Assembly (NCBI RefSeq): GCF_000003815.2
Contig: NC_049992.1
Location: 16,030,658 to 16,094,657, forward strand
Direction of reading: 5' to 3'
DNA from: Branchiostoma floridae
Lineage: Eukaryota; Chordata; Leptocardii; Amphioxiformes; Branchiostomatidae
DNA: 64,000 nucleotides
In this document: positions 11,999-25,470 of the stretch, in pieces
Layout: each line of letters begins with the position of its first letter
How positions within the stretch are numbered: position 1 is the first letter of the stretch
Position numbers and translations under genes: made by a program
The notes under the pieces: model-generated
The model's input: only the letters and a program-made list of their open reading frames with translations
The model's database searches: none
Told to the model about the DNA's origin: nothing

Positions 11999-14900
11999 TG
12001 GGAGATCCTAATCCAACCTATCTTCGGAGAGTGGTGAATACAGCTACAGAGGTCTACGTGCGCTAGAGGGTTCAATAACTAAAATGTTGCGAAATTATCT
12101 AATGAAACTCATAACTTTCACTGGTCTAAGTGGATTGTTTAGCATATCTGTAACAATCTTCAGGTCTGAAAACGTAAACCCTAGATTCGATTCTAAAAGA
12201 CCTTAACATTTTCTCATAAACATGTATCATGTACATAAGCACCTGCTTCATTTCCCACAGCTAGATCAAAATGCTCGTTGATCAACGTATCAACATTTAA
12301 GATTGACACTTCATTGGAATTGAAATGAAATCACTAAATTCACAGGGTTGGAATGTACCCCTAAATGGGTGATCAGCGTGGTCTAAGTTCCATAACACCC
12401 CCCATATCATCCATTACAAGCACATTTCTGGCTAACGCAAACTTGATGGATTTTCTAATGTGCACAATCGAAAACGGGAAGTTCACCAAGGTCGTTGTGG
12501 AGATTTTCCGTGGGCGGAACATATCTGGTAGACAACTCAATCAGCTTGTTTGAAATCGTTTGGATTTGGATTTCAGCATGGTTTATTGTGTTGGTTTGAC
12601 AGATTGGCATAAATTCCCAAAGTACAGCTATATCTACATTTATAACTCATCTCGATCGTAAAGTTCAAGAATTTTTAATAATCTATACACAACGTTAACG
12701 CTTAACGGGACAAAGACCTGACAATTTAGGACAATAGTACAAAGTAGAATTGTCCGTTACAGAATGGGGATTCTAAATTTGTTAAGATGTGTTAAAGTAT
12801 CTATCCAAGGATGAAACAATATTCATTTTCATTCCTCATTTTAACGAGCAAATTGTTCTTTGTCTGCAGCAACAGTTAGATATTGCTGTCGTTATCACTA
12901 AACATATATATACGACTGGTATAATAATTAACGGGACTGTTAATGCCATAGAATTAGGATATTTTTAAAACAAAAGGCCATCAAATGCCTTCTTAAAATG
13001 CACAAAAACACACAACATGTTGCTGGACATCATCTCTGGTGGATAGGATTTCAATAATGCAACATTTGGTCATTCTTCTGTCTTAGATCTGTTGGTCTGG
13101 CGGAACTAACCCATCTATTATGAAGAAGGAAGTATTTCCGATCTTTGGAAGCTAGCCAAACTTCGCTTGTGGTTTTATTTTTAGACACGCAATTTCCCCA
13201 TACTGCTCAATAAACAACCTACATACAGAAGCATAACGAATTGCCTTAATTCCTCTCCACCGATAATTTTCTTTGAATGTCATCGTATACGTCATGTGCA
13301 TATCACCACTTGATTATCTTTTGTAGCCATTTGGCGACCCAGAAACATTAAGCGGTAATAGAACTATTCTTCTTCTCTTTCCTCTTTCTCTTCAGCACAG
13401 AACAATGGGTGTTTGGTGTCCGTGCTTAATGGAAAAAGGAAGTTGTACAAAGGAATATATTGGTGAAGGCCTTCGCACGCCTAGTTTAATCTACTTCCCA
13501 TCCTTACATTATTTTCTAATTGCTCCATTACTTAGCTCTCCAAAAGACATGTCTCTTAAAAGAAAGCAATTATCAGAATGTTGATTCTAATTCGAAGAGG
13601 ATGATCAGAGTTATCAAACCGTAAACATTTGCTAATTGCTTTTCTAATTTAACCAGGACGAGTACGTGATTTTGCATTGACGATGGCTTTGTTCTTGGAA
13701 ACCATTCGCTACATTTGAGTGTTGCGAGATGTCACAGACTTGTGTTAGCCTTTATCATTTATCAAGTAGAATTTTATGATTCATTTATTTTCTTTTTGAC
13801 GTTGACCATAAGAAAGTTGCTCTACTTCTTGTTGCGTTATAAAGATTCTTTCTTTTGCTTCAGCATTTTGTTTATTGAGATTTTACAATGTAATCTGAGA
13901 GGTGTGGGCAACAGGGCTAGTATATTCTTTACAAGGCCGACACCTCCAACAAAATCTTAAGAAATATGTCGTGTAAAGTTAACAGGAATAAACATGTTGA
14001 TATTGGCAATTTGCGGTTTTGACTGATCTTTGGGTCCAGGGTCCAACTACAAAACCTTCTATAGCTTAGTGGCCAAAACTTGTTAAATGTTACACAATAA
14101 TTGTATAATGGGATTTTAACTGTATTCTCTAAAAAGCATTTCTAGGTCGACAAGCCCCAAAAAAATTGAACGTTACTGGAACCTGTCTTCTCTTATGATC
14201 TTGCTCACTCTCTCTGGCATTCAATTCCCTGGAGGTCCCTGTACTTCGCTACGACGGCAAGTTTTCAGAACACCGGGCTTGTTTCAAAACGCAATACTTA
14301 TCCTAATTGTAATCTCTCACAGAAATATGAAGCTCTTGTAACGTGAAACAGATGCTTGTCAGGTGTGAAGACAGACGAATACAATAACTGGTAGGGTTTG
14401 ACGACACACCGGCTTTCTCGTGAACGGCCTGTATTGTCTCTATAACTACAATATTCAATAGAAGCAATCCTTCAAGGTTGTCAGGCGAAGAAATGAAGTG
14501 GGCCAACAAATAGCACGGGACGAGAGGATATCGAAAATTTCGTGCCGTGTAATATGAATGGTTCCCACGACGGGTAATAAAGCAATATGTGATGGAACCT
14601 TTTCAAATTCATCTTTCCTGATCGACCTGATATTGTTCGGGCCGGTTCCTGTAGGTGCAATCGCCATAGCATTAGCCATAGCTATAGATGGCAGCCTGGC
14701 ACACTAGATTTCTTTTAACGCAAACTGATCAACCTTCACCAGGCCTTCCTCCTATTAAGGGATTAAGAACGGTAAAATTCGGCAAAAATTGGGTGACTGA
14801 TTAGCCAAGAGAGTCAGTCCGCTGGATGGGCAACATTTACAATGATGTCCTTTAGTGACTAAACTCCCTTGGCAAACAATTCTCCATACAGTCAGTGTAG

Positions 14901-15847
14901 TTAGTTTGGCAGACACTATAAAATGTCCAATAGAAAGTCGCTTGCAGTCCGAAGTTGATTGATTGTAGAATTATAACAAGACCTTTGTTGTGCAAGATGG
15001 TTTCCACTGTCGGAGATCAATATTTAGTGGAAATAAAGACATAGCCTGATAACGTTGACCAAAGAAAATACTCCATTTTGCCATAGCCAACGGCCATTAT
15101 AACTCCACATGGACGCATTTTACCATGTGTAGAGTTGGGGCCAAGCAAAACAAGTAAAAAAAGAGAAATGATGTTCTTATCTACAGAAGGTACCTACAAA
15201 ATAGATTGATGTACTAGAAGTAGGACAGTTTCTTTCAACTTGACCTACAACCCAACAAATGCTTCCAGTTGTGAGATGTAGGACTAAAATATTTTAAATT
15301 AAACCGCATTTGTCTTAACCATGTGCAAGTTATACAATAATGGCAATATAATATATAATGACTTCCCTCACTCGGTGGTTTGTTCGGTGGTTACAGAAAC
15401 CTACCATACCTTACGATCCGATACTGTATACTCCCCAGGGTAGGTCATTAACCCTATTACTATTACGTATAGCACAGATGATTATGGCAAGAGATGTCCC
15501 ATAAACAGCATTACTAATACTAGTTCAAAAGAGAACTAACCAATATTATTGACTTTGAACAACCGTCTTGCTGCCTTCGAATCAATCTATATCCGTACAA
15601 ATTGTTTATTAGTCAATACAAATAAGAGCTCTCTAAATACGACGGATGGAGTTATGAAGTATCCATGAAAACTGTTCAATACTTGGAGAAAATCTGCAGG
15701 ACTACGATAAAAATAAGGTATGCTCTATAAATATAACATTTCTACTTGCCACCTTTGAGGCTAAGAGTGCGCTTTGTGTGGTTGATGTACTGACGGTGAC
15801 AGACTTGATCCTGCCCGTTGTCATTTCGTGTTTCACTCTCCCCAATA
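11999..15847. other. No gene recognised
   Basis: AT-rich unique-looking sequence. Open frames are short and stop-rich, with no domain similarity and no convincing paired splice sites. Confidence 0.4.
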
Positions 15848-16194
15848 TTAGCGACACTTAGGCGAGAATGACGTGAACGGACGAACACTTCCCATGATCA
15901 TGATTCCACGCATTATCGCTGGTCGATCATGCATTAAACGCACATTCGAGAGAGGACAATCACGCGTGACAACATCCAATGTAACGTTGATCAGCACTGA
16001 ATCATTTATTTTACACGGTTTTTGATTGTTAATCACATCTCGGGATGCTTCACTTCCACCATGTCTTATCTTCCAGTGCACGTAATCTCCAGAAGACTTA
16101 CAGATGGCGACGTTTCCCTTTAATTTTTCATGTAGAATATCTAATATAGGAAGACCATCTGGAACTGAAGATGGCACTGACTTAAAGCATCTAA
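15848..16194 (-). CDS. Candidate terminal exon, cysteine-containing protein of unknown function
   Basis: The minus-strand frame stays open for about 115 codons and stops at 15848. It enters in phase 1 from CTCAG (exon start 16194) or 18 nt later from GTCAG (start 16176), so either choice keeps the same frame after exon 16447-16534. The peptide includes NVAICKSSGDYVHWKI, a spacing loosely like the Cys-Trp core of an Ig-type fold, two NxT/NxS sites and a C-terminal Cys. A canonical AATAAA lies downstream on the minus strand (15605-15610). No confident family assignment. Confidence 0.35.
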
Positions 16195-16446
16195 CTGAGT
16201 ATATTGGAGAGCATTGCGATAATGTACTGTATCGGTATAGTATAGTTCAGCATATGTAGAACGTGAAGCAATTTACATTCGGCCCGTTCGACAGTTGTTT
16301 CCTCAGAGACCGTTGAGTATTACGCTGATCTGACGGAATCAGCCGAGGATATGTATTGACACCTGAGGGCACCGTCATCAAGAATCGATACATGTGAGCC
16401 ACCATGAGGAGATTTACTCGTCCCCAAACGAGATAACAAGACTTAC

Positions 16447-16534
16447 CGAAGTTGTGCTGGGTGATGAAGACAGCTAGCCGTAGAAACAACACCATGGCAG
16501 GTCGGGGTGGAGTCATCTTGCGGGAGTGGGCGCG
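16447..16534 (-). CDS. Candidate internal exon, function unknown
   Basis: An 88-nt open segment lies between a strong acceptor (pyrimidine tract and CTCTCGCAG) and a consensus donor, CG|GTAAGT. In phase 0 it encodes RAHSRKMTPPRPAMVLFLRL and then AVFITQHNF. That could be read as a hydrophobic or signal-like segment if translation began at the internal ATG (16516). It ends in phase 1, which matches both possible acceptors of the next exon. Confidence 0.35.
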
Positions 16535-16613
16535 CTGCGAGAGGGCGACGGCGGAAATGAGAAAGTCAGACTGCTCGGTCTATGGTACACTTGGGCGTCC
16601 AGTCTTCCTCACA

Positions 16614-16880
16614 CTAGAACTTCTTGTTTAGAGTATAGACTATAAACAGGAAGATGGATTGCACGATTGCAGAGAAGGATAGCAATATAGGGGTACACAC
16701 GTGAAGCCCGCGATGCTGTGAGAGCGGGTATTGGGCGGAACTTGGGCTGGCACGAAGCCGAGATGACGTAGTCTGGCGGCAGCTCCGAAGTGCAGAACAG
16801 GTCAACTGCAATGAAGACAAGTCAAGGCGTAAATCTTCACTGGCATAGAAACATAAGCTGATACAGCGGTCGGCAGGGCG
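16614..16880 (-). CDS. Candidate exon with uncertain frame
   Basis: A good acceptor with a pyrimidine tract (TTGTCTTCATTGCAG) ends at 16838. One frame gives a hydrophilic peptide starting DLFCTSELPPDYVISAS. Another frame, entered from an earlier acceptor near 16866, ends in a hydrophobic stretch (LLSFSAIVQSIFLFIVY), a basic tail and a stop at 16614. The second would be in phase with the donor of 17183-17427 and would give a C-terminal membrane segment. I cannot choose between them, and this may not be coding. Confidence 0.2.
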   Translation of the reverse strand, partial: RPADRCISLCFYASEDLRLDLSSLQLTCSALRSCRQTTSSRLRASPSSAQYPLSQHRGLHVCTPILLSFSAIVQSIFLFIVYTLNKKF

Positions 16881-17182
16881 GTCAGTTTGGTTCACGGAAA
16901 GTCAGGACTATAGAGTGTATATTGCCCTATTACTGTCGTCGTGAAGCAAGAAGATTAATACCTGGGCTGCTTGCGCTGTGACAGGCGCAATACGTCAAAA
17001 AGACACGGGCAATTGTTCATTTATATTTGGCAACATTTCCCCATTTCCATTCCTAGCGGCTTTCAGTCCCTAAGAGAGTACTCTCTTACACACTGCTGAC
17101 GCCGCTATTCATAGTAAGAAACTCCATCATCTACCTCCCTTGCTGCCCCAAACTCGGTCATCGTCCACTAGATTCCACTTAC

Positions 17183-17427
17183 GCGGGGAGGCCCCACATC
17201 ACGGCACATGGCAACCTGTCAGGATTGGAAAGTAATGCTTCAAGGGCAATCTCCACGACGGCACAGAAGGAAGTTATAGGCGTTATCGTCGTCTCTTTGA
17301 ACAGCAGCTTTGATGTGGTAACCACCTGTCCTAGTTCGTGTGTGCGGAAAGCAGGTGGCATGTTCCCGCTGACATACAGGAGGTCCAGGTTACAGAGCCA
17401 ATTTTGGCAGTCCAGCGGAGTGACGTT
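17183..17427 (-). CDS. Candidate internal exon, possibly integrin alpha-like (calf region)
   Basis: On the minus strand an open exon of 245 nt sits between acceptor CGCTAG and donor GTAAGT (17177-17182). It starts in phase 0 and ends in phase 2, and encodes about 81 residues beginning NVTPLDCQNWLCNLDLLYVS. The motif C-x4-C followed by N-L/F and a serine-glycine, then SFCAVVEIALEALLSNP, resembles the cysteine pair and last beta-sandwich of integrin alpha ectodomains, best with alpha-4/9 types (membrane adhesion receptors). This family match comes from memory of the pattern and is weak. Neighbouring minus-strand candidates lie at 16447-16534 and 15848-16194, and a possible intervening exon at 16614-16880. 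I could not join this exon to them without ambiguity, so the gene model is incomplete. Confidence 0.35.
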
Positions 17428-18934
17428 CTAGCGACACGGAAACCATTGCCTTGTGGGGTGGCTATGGTGAAGAATGAACGTCCATATTCGAATTGCTTTT
17501 TCATGATAATGTAAAACAAAGAAATGTCGCATCAGAAACAGCAGGAATACATGGGGGGGTCTATATTTCTACGATAAGCTGATTATGTGTCTAAGCAACG
17601 GATGTAACACAGATGACACCAGATGTTTCAGACCAAGCTACCACGTTTGCTCAGGAGAGCCATAATAAGAAATGCTATCTGTTATCGTATGCGGATTCTA
17701 ACGAAGACAGCATTACACACGTGCTCGTAACAATGATTTCCAAACACATCTTAAGGTGGACATCTCACTGCACTTGGGGGAAAATGTGGCACTGTGGGGT
17801 CCGAAAGATACTCAACAAATTTCAGAGATAAAGAAAGTTATCTTCTAACTCATACTTTTACGTATTACGCAATAAAATCATAAAGAAATCGGACACAATA
17901 ACACATCAGTGCCGCACCAGTGCCCCAAGTACAGTGAGATACCACCTTCAGTCTGACCACCCAATTCAGCTACTGTATAAAAGTCATGATCGAGAGTTAG
18001 AAGTTGTCTCAGTTGGCCGTTGGGGTCTCCCGCCTACGTGTACAGCTACAGAAAGGACATTTTCTGTAATCAATGCTTTGGAGACGAACGGTGCCAAGTA
18101 GACATTAAGTATTGCTATTTCCGTCTCCTTTGAAGCATCTTTGACATGAGGGACCTGATTCTTCATCAGCCTCTCTGATCACAACAGTAATTCCCGACCG
18201 GACGGTCTCTCTCCTTAACGAACAGACGTCGACATTGCCGGCTGCAATTAATCTTACTAACTTGACCTCTGTTGGGCGCCTTCCTCTAAACTATCTCATT
18301 CGTCCAGACCCACCAGATTCTCAATCCGGGGCAATTGATCCCCTGGAAAAGTTTTAAGCCTACGTTTTTACCCAAACGCACTGGTGCATGCGCATGTATG
18401 AAATAGGATCCGTGGCAACGCCATCTGCACAAAAATTCTGGGATTCTCACAATCTTGTCTTCTGGCGGAAATGAGAGCCGAAATGCGGCCACTCGGGGGA
18501 AAGTTAAGCCTTCCTTTCGTTCACTATCCCGAGTTTATGTCGGCGAAGATCATAATCACTCAATAAAGTGGCATGGGTATTCTACGAGATAGTCATGAAA
18601 ATCCTTGGGAAAAAAACAGCCCGTAGGGCTCTCCACCAACTGGGAGATTGATGATAATGATGTGCAAAACGCCCCATGATGAGGGCACTTATATCAGGTT
18701 GGTCTGTGCACGGAGAATGGCAATGGCAGCTGCAGCAGAGGCGACTGGGGATTGGCTGCGTGACGGTGCCCACAGGCCAAGCAGAGTACCACTCGCTACA
18801 ATCTTAAGTCGTTCTTCCATCAAACGGTTATAAGAACTGTAACAGAATAACAGCCTCTGGTTCAAGACGTGGATACTGAACATTCAACAGAAATGACCAC
18901 CCAGACCTTAAGAGCTGGCGACGTCGAGTCGTTG

Positions 18935-19170
18935 TATGCCTCCATTCCCATAGACAGCGACCGAGGGGAACCTAGCTGTGACCTGAATTGTAACATTTTA
19001 AACCTTTATGATAGAACAAAACACACAAAGTGTATGTCAAAGTGTGAATAGGTTCGTTTTGTATGGATGAAATTCGTTGTGAGCTTTGTCAAGTCTCTCG
19101 GTGGCAGTGTGGTCTCATCGGGGTCGCCGCCCTGGAATGGGGATGTAACTGTAACTGTAAGCATTACAAA
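18935..19170 (+). mobile_element. MITE family A, copy 3 (diverged)
   Basis: Shares ACACACAAAGTGTA, TGAAATTCGTTG, GCAGTGTGGTCTCA and TGGAATGGGGATGTAA with copies at 11.7 and 21.6 kb, in the same order and orientation. The terminal repeat is poorly preserved. Confidence 0.4.
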
Positions 19171-21571
19171 GTATTCCCCTGGTGACCTGGCATTATGGAG
19201 CTAGCATAGCCTAGCTGGGGTATACGTAGTACCATCTGAATATCATCCTTGTCTTGGCAAATGCCAGTGACACATTGATAGACCACAGAGTAAGCTTCGA
19301 CACGGCGAAAGAAAATACCAGTTAGTAAGATATTCTCCAATCTCCACCATTTTCACATTGGAAAAGCAAAGTTTCTAGTGTTGTTTTGACATTACTTTCA
19401 CCTATAAAGAGGACTTAAAGATCTAGGTTCACCCAAACAATTTCCCGTTAGATTTACGACCCTTCACCTGCAGTGTTCTGAAATCGACCATAAAATTGAG
19501 TCCAGTCTAGGCAGTCCGTGGCATGAATAAAAGTACGGAAATATGTGATGTGCCAGGCAAAGAGACCTTCAGCCTTTGTACAGACCGCATACAAATAAGC
19601 TTAAGTGCTCGCTTATGATTTGTATCTCCATTATAGCCGCTCTGGCAGAACAAGTTGAACCCTATCCACTTTTGTCTCCATCCCCGCTGTAGGCAATAAA
19701 ATATAATTTCCGGACTTCCCTTATAATAAGTTTAACGCTAGAATTACACCGCACAGCCGCCACTTCCAGCTATCAAAGGAGCAGAACCGTAAACCACAAA
19801 GGCACAATTTGCACAAAGAAACGGTCCAGTGGCTCTTTTAATAATACGCCTCCGCTGTAAAAGAAAAGCTGATAGATGGGCCTATATCTTAAAGTGGTGC
19901 AATCGTATCCTATTACAGCGTTTATCTTCGAGCTCGTAACATTATCTTTGTCATTTCAGAATAAAAAAGACCAAAGCTATGCCTTATACTTCTACTCATA
20001 TTATAGCATTTAAGGAACTACCACTGCAATATGCCTATTGCGAGCACTACATATAGATTGCTCCACGGCAAAGTATAATTCACTCAAACCGTCCTCTGTT
20101 TCAGGAGATAACAAACGTTTTAACAGATAGCGACTCGAATACTCGAGAGGAATATTGGCCATGACAAATATACGAGACTAGTTACGCCAGCAATTGATAA
20201 GGTTGTTTCAAGTTTCAGACTCATAGTTGTAATCTGTCTACCAGATCCCCATGTCTCCAGCGAGAGACATGGAACAATAAATCTTCTGGCCTCTTGAAAG
20301 GTCTTAAACCTGACATCTTGTCTCCACAAAATTGTTTTAACTAAATTTATGAAGGGAACTAGAACACGTCATTGGAAACTTTTACTTAGAAAGATGGTAA
20401 GAAGTAAGAAACATCTTCTGCGATGCAAGACATTAAGCAGTCCCGAATCATGTAATCTTCGTGAACCCATTGCACTTGGAGGACAAAGTTGCCCTTGTCA
20501 GCATGTCAGAACCGTATAGAGCTAACCCAGGGCACAGTTGCCGAGGAATAAGTCATTTGTTCTGCCGTTCCCTGAACGCTACTAATGGAGGTTCAATATG
20601 CCTATTGTTCCCACTGGGAACGTAACGTGAGCTCGACTCCAGAGCTTGAAAGGCTCATGTAGACCTGTCTTCTAACAAGGAATGTTAGATAAAGCATGGA
20701 GTTGTCCTCGTCCCTTTGTCGCTGTTCAGAACGATAACGCTTCCCAATGACAAACTGCAGATTACTTTGTGAATCGGGACTGACGGCAGGGATTCACCAA
20801 AGCTCATCAAAGTCACGACAGGCAGATAAATTTTCAGACATTCCCCTTACATAATTTATTAAACGTATAATTAATTAATCACAGCGGGTGATGAATAGAG
20901 TGCAGTGAAGTTTGAACGTGTGGGCAGGGCTTGTTTGATTGTACTGTGGTGTAAAGCTGATGTGGGGTCAGCAGAAAAACCTACGGACGTGTTAGCAATC
21001 ACAATGATAGTGGCGCGACTATCAATTATAAATGAAAGCGCTGTGAAGAGCTCTCGTTCAAAATGAAAAGTCTATTCATGTTACCTCAGGCATAAAACTT
21101 GAAATGTTAAAGAGCTTTTAGTCAAGGCTTTGCCAGGATAAACTCATGTTTTCCATCACACAAAAAACACTTAGTTCACAATTAAGTCGATCTGTCAGAA
21201 AATGGGTATTTCAAAAAAATAGTTTCAGACACATGGACACGGACGTTTATTGTGCAGCTTGATGCAAATAAGCAACATTCAGAAGTATTTTAAACAATTT
21301 GTATTAACAATTAGTATCAACAGTATTCACCTGTAGTATCTACATAGCATATGCTACAATATATTGCAACACTTTCAAATATTGCAATCGACTTTTGTAG
21401 CATACAGAATAATTCATGCCAATTTCATCTGAATGCAGGCAAAGCATCAGAGTTATCCTGACAGGGCTACTTTGCCACGAAATTACCAGCCATCACGCTA
21501 GATTTTGAAAGCGAATTGAATTATGTAATGAAAAATAACCATTCATTTTAGGCAAGAACAGCACATTCCAC

Positions 21572-21760
21572 TCGACGGCCATCACGATGCGAGCTAGATG
21601 TGATGGTTTCATACTTGTAATCCGATGTAAAATGTAAAAGTATGACTGAAGAGACAATGAAATGAATACACAAAACGCAAAATCAGTTTCTCATCTATGA
21701 AATTCGTTGAGTGTTCCGTGTCCAATGTTAGGTGGTATGGGGTATAAGTGGGGTATAAGT
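21572..21760 (+). mobile_element. MITE family A, copy 4 (diverged)
   Basis: Begins CATTCCACTCGACGGCCATC, with AGTATGACTGAAGAGACAAT, then CTATGAAATTCGTTGAGTG and GGTATGGGGTATAAGTGG. The order matches copies 1-3. Confidence 0.4.
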
Positions 21761-24700
21761 GAGGTTCATTCCATTTCAAAAGGCATGACTTTCAGAAGAT
21801 ATAGCTCAACTGTTCGTAGTTAAACCTTGCTCTTACACATGTGTCTTTACCGACCATTTTTCAAAGTAGAGCGTTTGTCCCGTTCTTAAACTGTCTAACG
21901 GGACTACTTTGTTGTAAACGTAGCAGCGCAAGCAGTATTTTCTTCGAACTCCTCTCTTTGCTCCAGCTTTCGTACACTTCTTACATGTTTTTAGTCCCTC
22001 AACTTGTAGATTCCCCGGGTTCTCACGTATATAAAGCCCATTTCAATTTGGCGTCTCAAAGGGAAGACGTCGACAATCTTTACGCACGTACAAACTTTGA
22101 GGGGACAAATTTAACTTATCTGGGTAAATATTACGTATAGAATTTCTATATTTATCCTACTTCCTGACTTCCTATTCGTGACAGCTGATTTTGCACCAGA
22201 TACAAAAGAAATGCCCATAATCTTGTGGTACAATAGAGAAGTATTTGCTATCACTAGATCTCGGGACTGAAAGCAGTAGATATGTTTGTCGTTCATTAAT
22301 CTTGCTCCAAAGGCTATGTTTCTAATATATCACCACCATACATCTGTATACACTCTTCCCTTTGGTTTTTGTCCAGGCTTAAGGTTCTCTTTTATGGCTT
22401 TGTTGCCCTTCTCTCCACAGGGTTTACAGCCATGAATAGGTTTCTATATGCATACAAGTTTTTACTTGAGTGACTTTATCGAGCCAGTTTCATGTGGATG
22501 TTGTAAATCAAATTCATGCACAGATATAATAAACATTGGTACAACATACACAAAGGTTGCGAGATATGAAACTTTAATTACATCGGCCTTAGCAGTAAAC
22601 TTTATGGTGACTATGGTATCTTTATGCAGTCTGTCATCTCAACTTTTGAATCTTACTGAGTCTGCAATATTTTTTCAACCTTTATTTATCCTTGAGTACA
22701 AAAACCATTGGCCTAAGTCGTTTTTAAGGGTTCAAGGTTTCTACAATTCAATGTAAAATTGAAGAAACATTACCATTGAGACAGCAAGTACCCACCATCA
22801 TGTCAAATTTATGAATTCAATTGAAAATGGAAAGAAAATCATACCTTTCAGAAAGTCCCGGGGGAGCAAATGATTGCTTGTGAAGTACAAGGACAATGCA
22901 TGGAGTGGTTAAGTACATACAAACTGTATTTGTAATAGGCCAATTACAGCAGTCTGGTCATTGCCTCCATAACGTCATCTGCTCTCTTTGAGTATAGACT
23001 GCTAATAGGACCTGCAGTACATGCATTTTGACGTCTAGAGAGAACCTTTCACAAAGCAGAAGTGCATGCTTGTCATAACAGATGTTGAACTAATTGTGCA
23101 GATCCAAAATGACATCTACTAGTACACATTTTCAAGTACGCTAAGTGGATAGATAGTTCCGTGACACGTACGTATGATAATAAAGTGTACTACATGTAAC
23201 GTTACGTGCATAATTGCAGCACAAATAAGTACAAACTCCTATGATAAAATCTACTCCACCAACCCCAGATTCTATAAAATGAACACATATTTAAACACAA
23301 GACAAGAAATGAATTTAAAAATTCCAAACAATAAAGAGATACTGAAAACAAAACTCCTTGAACATGGAACAACTTTAACAGTAAAGAAACAAATATGACA
23401 GCACTTTCTTACAGTTTTAATGAAATTTTTCCTTTTATGTACTTCCAACTCAGCTATCAAAACTTCTATTAAGATACATGTATGCTCCATTTCCTCAAAA
23501 TCAGCGACTCTCAGCTTCAAACTAAGCAACTACACGAGTTAGATTTATGCACATTCTGTTGGAAGTAATATATAGAAATTGCATCAAAGTGGATCCTGAA
23601 AACACAAAGTGTGCCTGACCACCGGTTTGGTCACCCAACGGCTGAAGGCCAGGATCTGTTCAAGTGTTCACCCGATGGTTATGGCTTCTTTTAAAAATGG
23701 TGGCTTATGTAGCCAGATTTGCTTAAAGCATCTCCACAGCCAGATGGCTTTTTATATTAGACACAACTCATTATTGCACAATATGCAGTATTGTATGCAT
23801 TATGTCTTATTCTGAACTATATGTATATCATCCGGTATCTAGCTTACTGCACTTTGGCACATCACACTCAGTCATATAATGCATTGTAAACCTCTGTAAA
23901 GTATGGAATGGCAAATAGATTCCAATGAAGTCTTTAAACATATATGATCACAGCCCACTATCTAAGCTTCAGCCTCAAGCTTTTATTACAAGAAACAGGA
24001 GCAAATGACAGGACTCCAACCACGGGAAACGTAAGGCCTGGCAAGCATTAAAGGCCTTACCACTTTACTACAAATTGCTCCTGATATTTAAGAGGGGCAG
24101 GGAAAGAGAGACCTCCTTCTCTTGGCTAATGAGTGGCTGTCCAGTTCTTATCAAAGCAGTAATATCACACAGCAGGGCATCCCAGATTTATGGCCTTGCA
24201 CATCACTTCTGACAGAGACCGTAGCAGGTGGGAAGTGCACTAACTACACATATTGATTTACCAATAATTATATAGTCCCTGAGTAAAGGCTATGTCATCA
24301 GTTCAGGGAACTCATAGTTGATGCAGTGCCTGAACTATTCAGTGCTTTTATCTAACACATTGTTTAACTAGTATGATTTTATGATACTGTCCAATTCTTT
24401 TTATCTGACAGTGTACATCGTTTCTGACAGAGACCGTAGCAGGTGGGAAGTGCACTAACTACACATATTGATTTACCAATAATTATATAGTCCCTGAGTA
24501 AAGGCTAAGTCATCAGTTCAGGGAACTCATAGTTATAGATGTTGGCCAGATGCAGTGCCTGAATTATACAGTGCTTTTATCTAACACATATGAATCTTTC
24601 TTAACCCTTATGATCTTTATGATGATACTGTCCAATTCTTTTTTATCTGAAAGTGTACCTGCCTTAAGCTTGTTCCTTTATAAATTAACTGCCTTTTTCA

Positions 24701-25470
24701 CCATAAGAACTTTTATAACATGCAATCTAACATTTACTTAGATATAAGCTCAACCAAGAAGACAATTTGTATCAACTACAGCTTAATTCGGCAGACAGAA
24801 CTAGTTCTGCATTATTACAGACTGTAGTCTTGAGAACTGTATGTATCACTTCTTATGTTTCTAATGTATGTTATAAGATTTGTATCATTTTATCCAATCC
24901 AAGAGTGGCTTGAAATTTTAAGAAATCCATTTGCTTTGGAAAATAAGATTATATATTATTTGTACATCTTCAAACATTATAGATATGTACAACACATCTC
25001 TTGACTCTATAATTTTTTATAGTAATCAAAAAACTTTTGAGAAGTTAATAATAATATATACAGTTAAAATATACTTAAATGTAATGCAGCAATACGGCAA
25101 TATTACACATAATACACAACTTACATTAGTGAGGTAAGGTCATCACTCAAGATATTCCAATATTTCCTTCTAGGTAACTTAAAATACTTTCCCCTAAAAT
25201 ATCTGATGCATAATTTATATTTTCATACACTCATGATAAAATCTCTCAAGGACTATCAAGAATATCATTTTGATAATAAATTTTTAGCATAGTTTCAAAA
25301 GACAGATTTCGAAAGGACCTGAGTTTCTGGCAACTATGAACTATCATTTTGTTAGTTGTTAGAGCGTTAGTGCAAGGACGTCCTTGGTTAGTGTTGAATG
25401 TTTTCAATTATCTTCTTCAAGACTGCAAAATTTTAAGCAACCAATAAACAAACAAAGGTATAGGTAAGAC
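21761..25470. other. Intergenic region downstream of the ABCA5-like gene
   Basis: AT-rich sequence without a supported gene. It contains a direct tandem duplication (24206-24660). No canonical minus-strand AATAAA was found within about 800 bp of the transporter stop codon; only TATAAA-type variants (for example near 25213) are present, so the 3' UTR end is not defined. Confidence 0.4.
24206..24660 (+). repeat. Direct tandem duplication, ~214-bp period
   Basis: TTCTGACAGAGACCGTAGCA starts at about 24208 and again at about 24422. The following ~200 bp are near-identical apart from small indels near CATAGTT and TTCAGTGCTTTTATC. Confidence 0.75.

Noticed and set aside
14303-14679. Overlapping minus-strand frames of 63-74 codons as a candidate gene
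   Set aside because: Short, no splice-site support and no recognisable domain.
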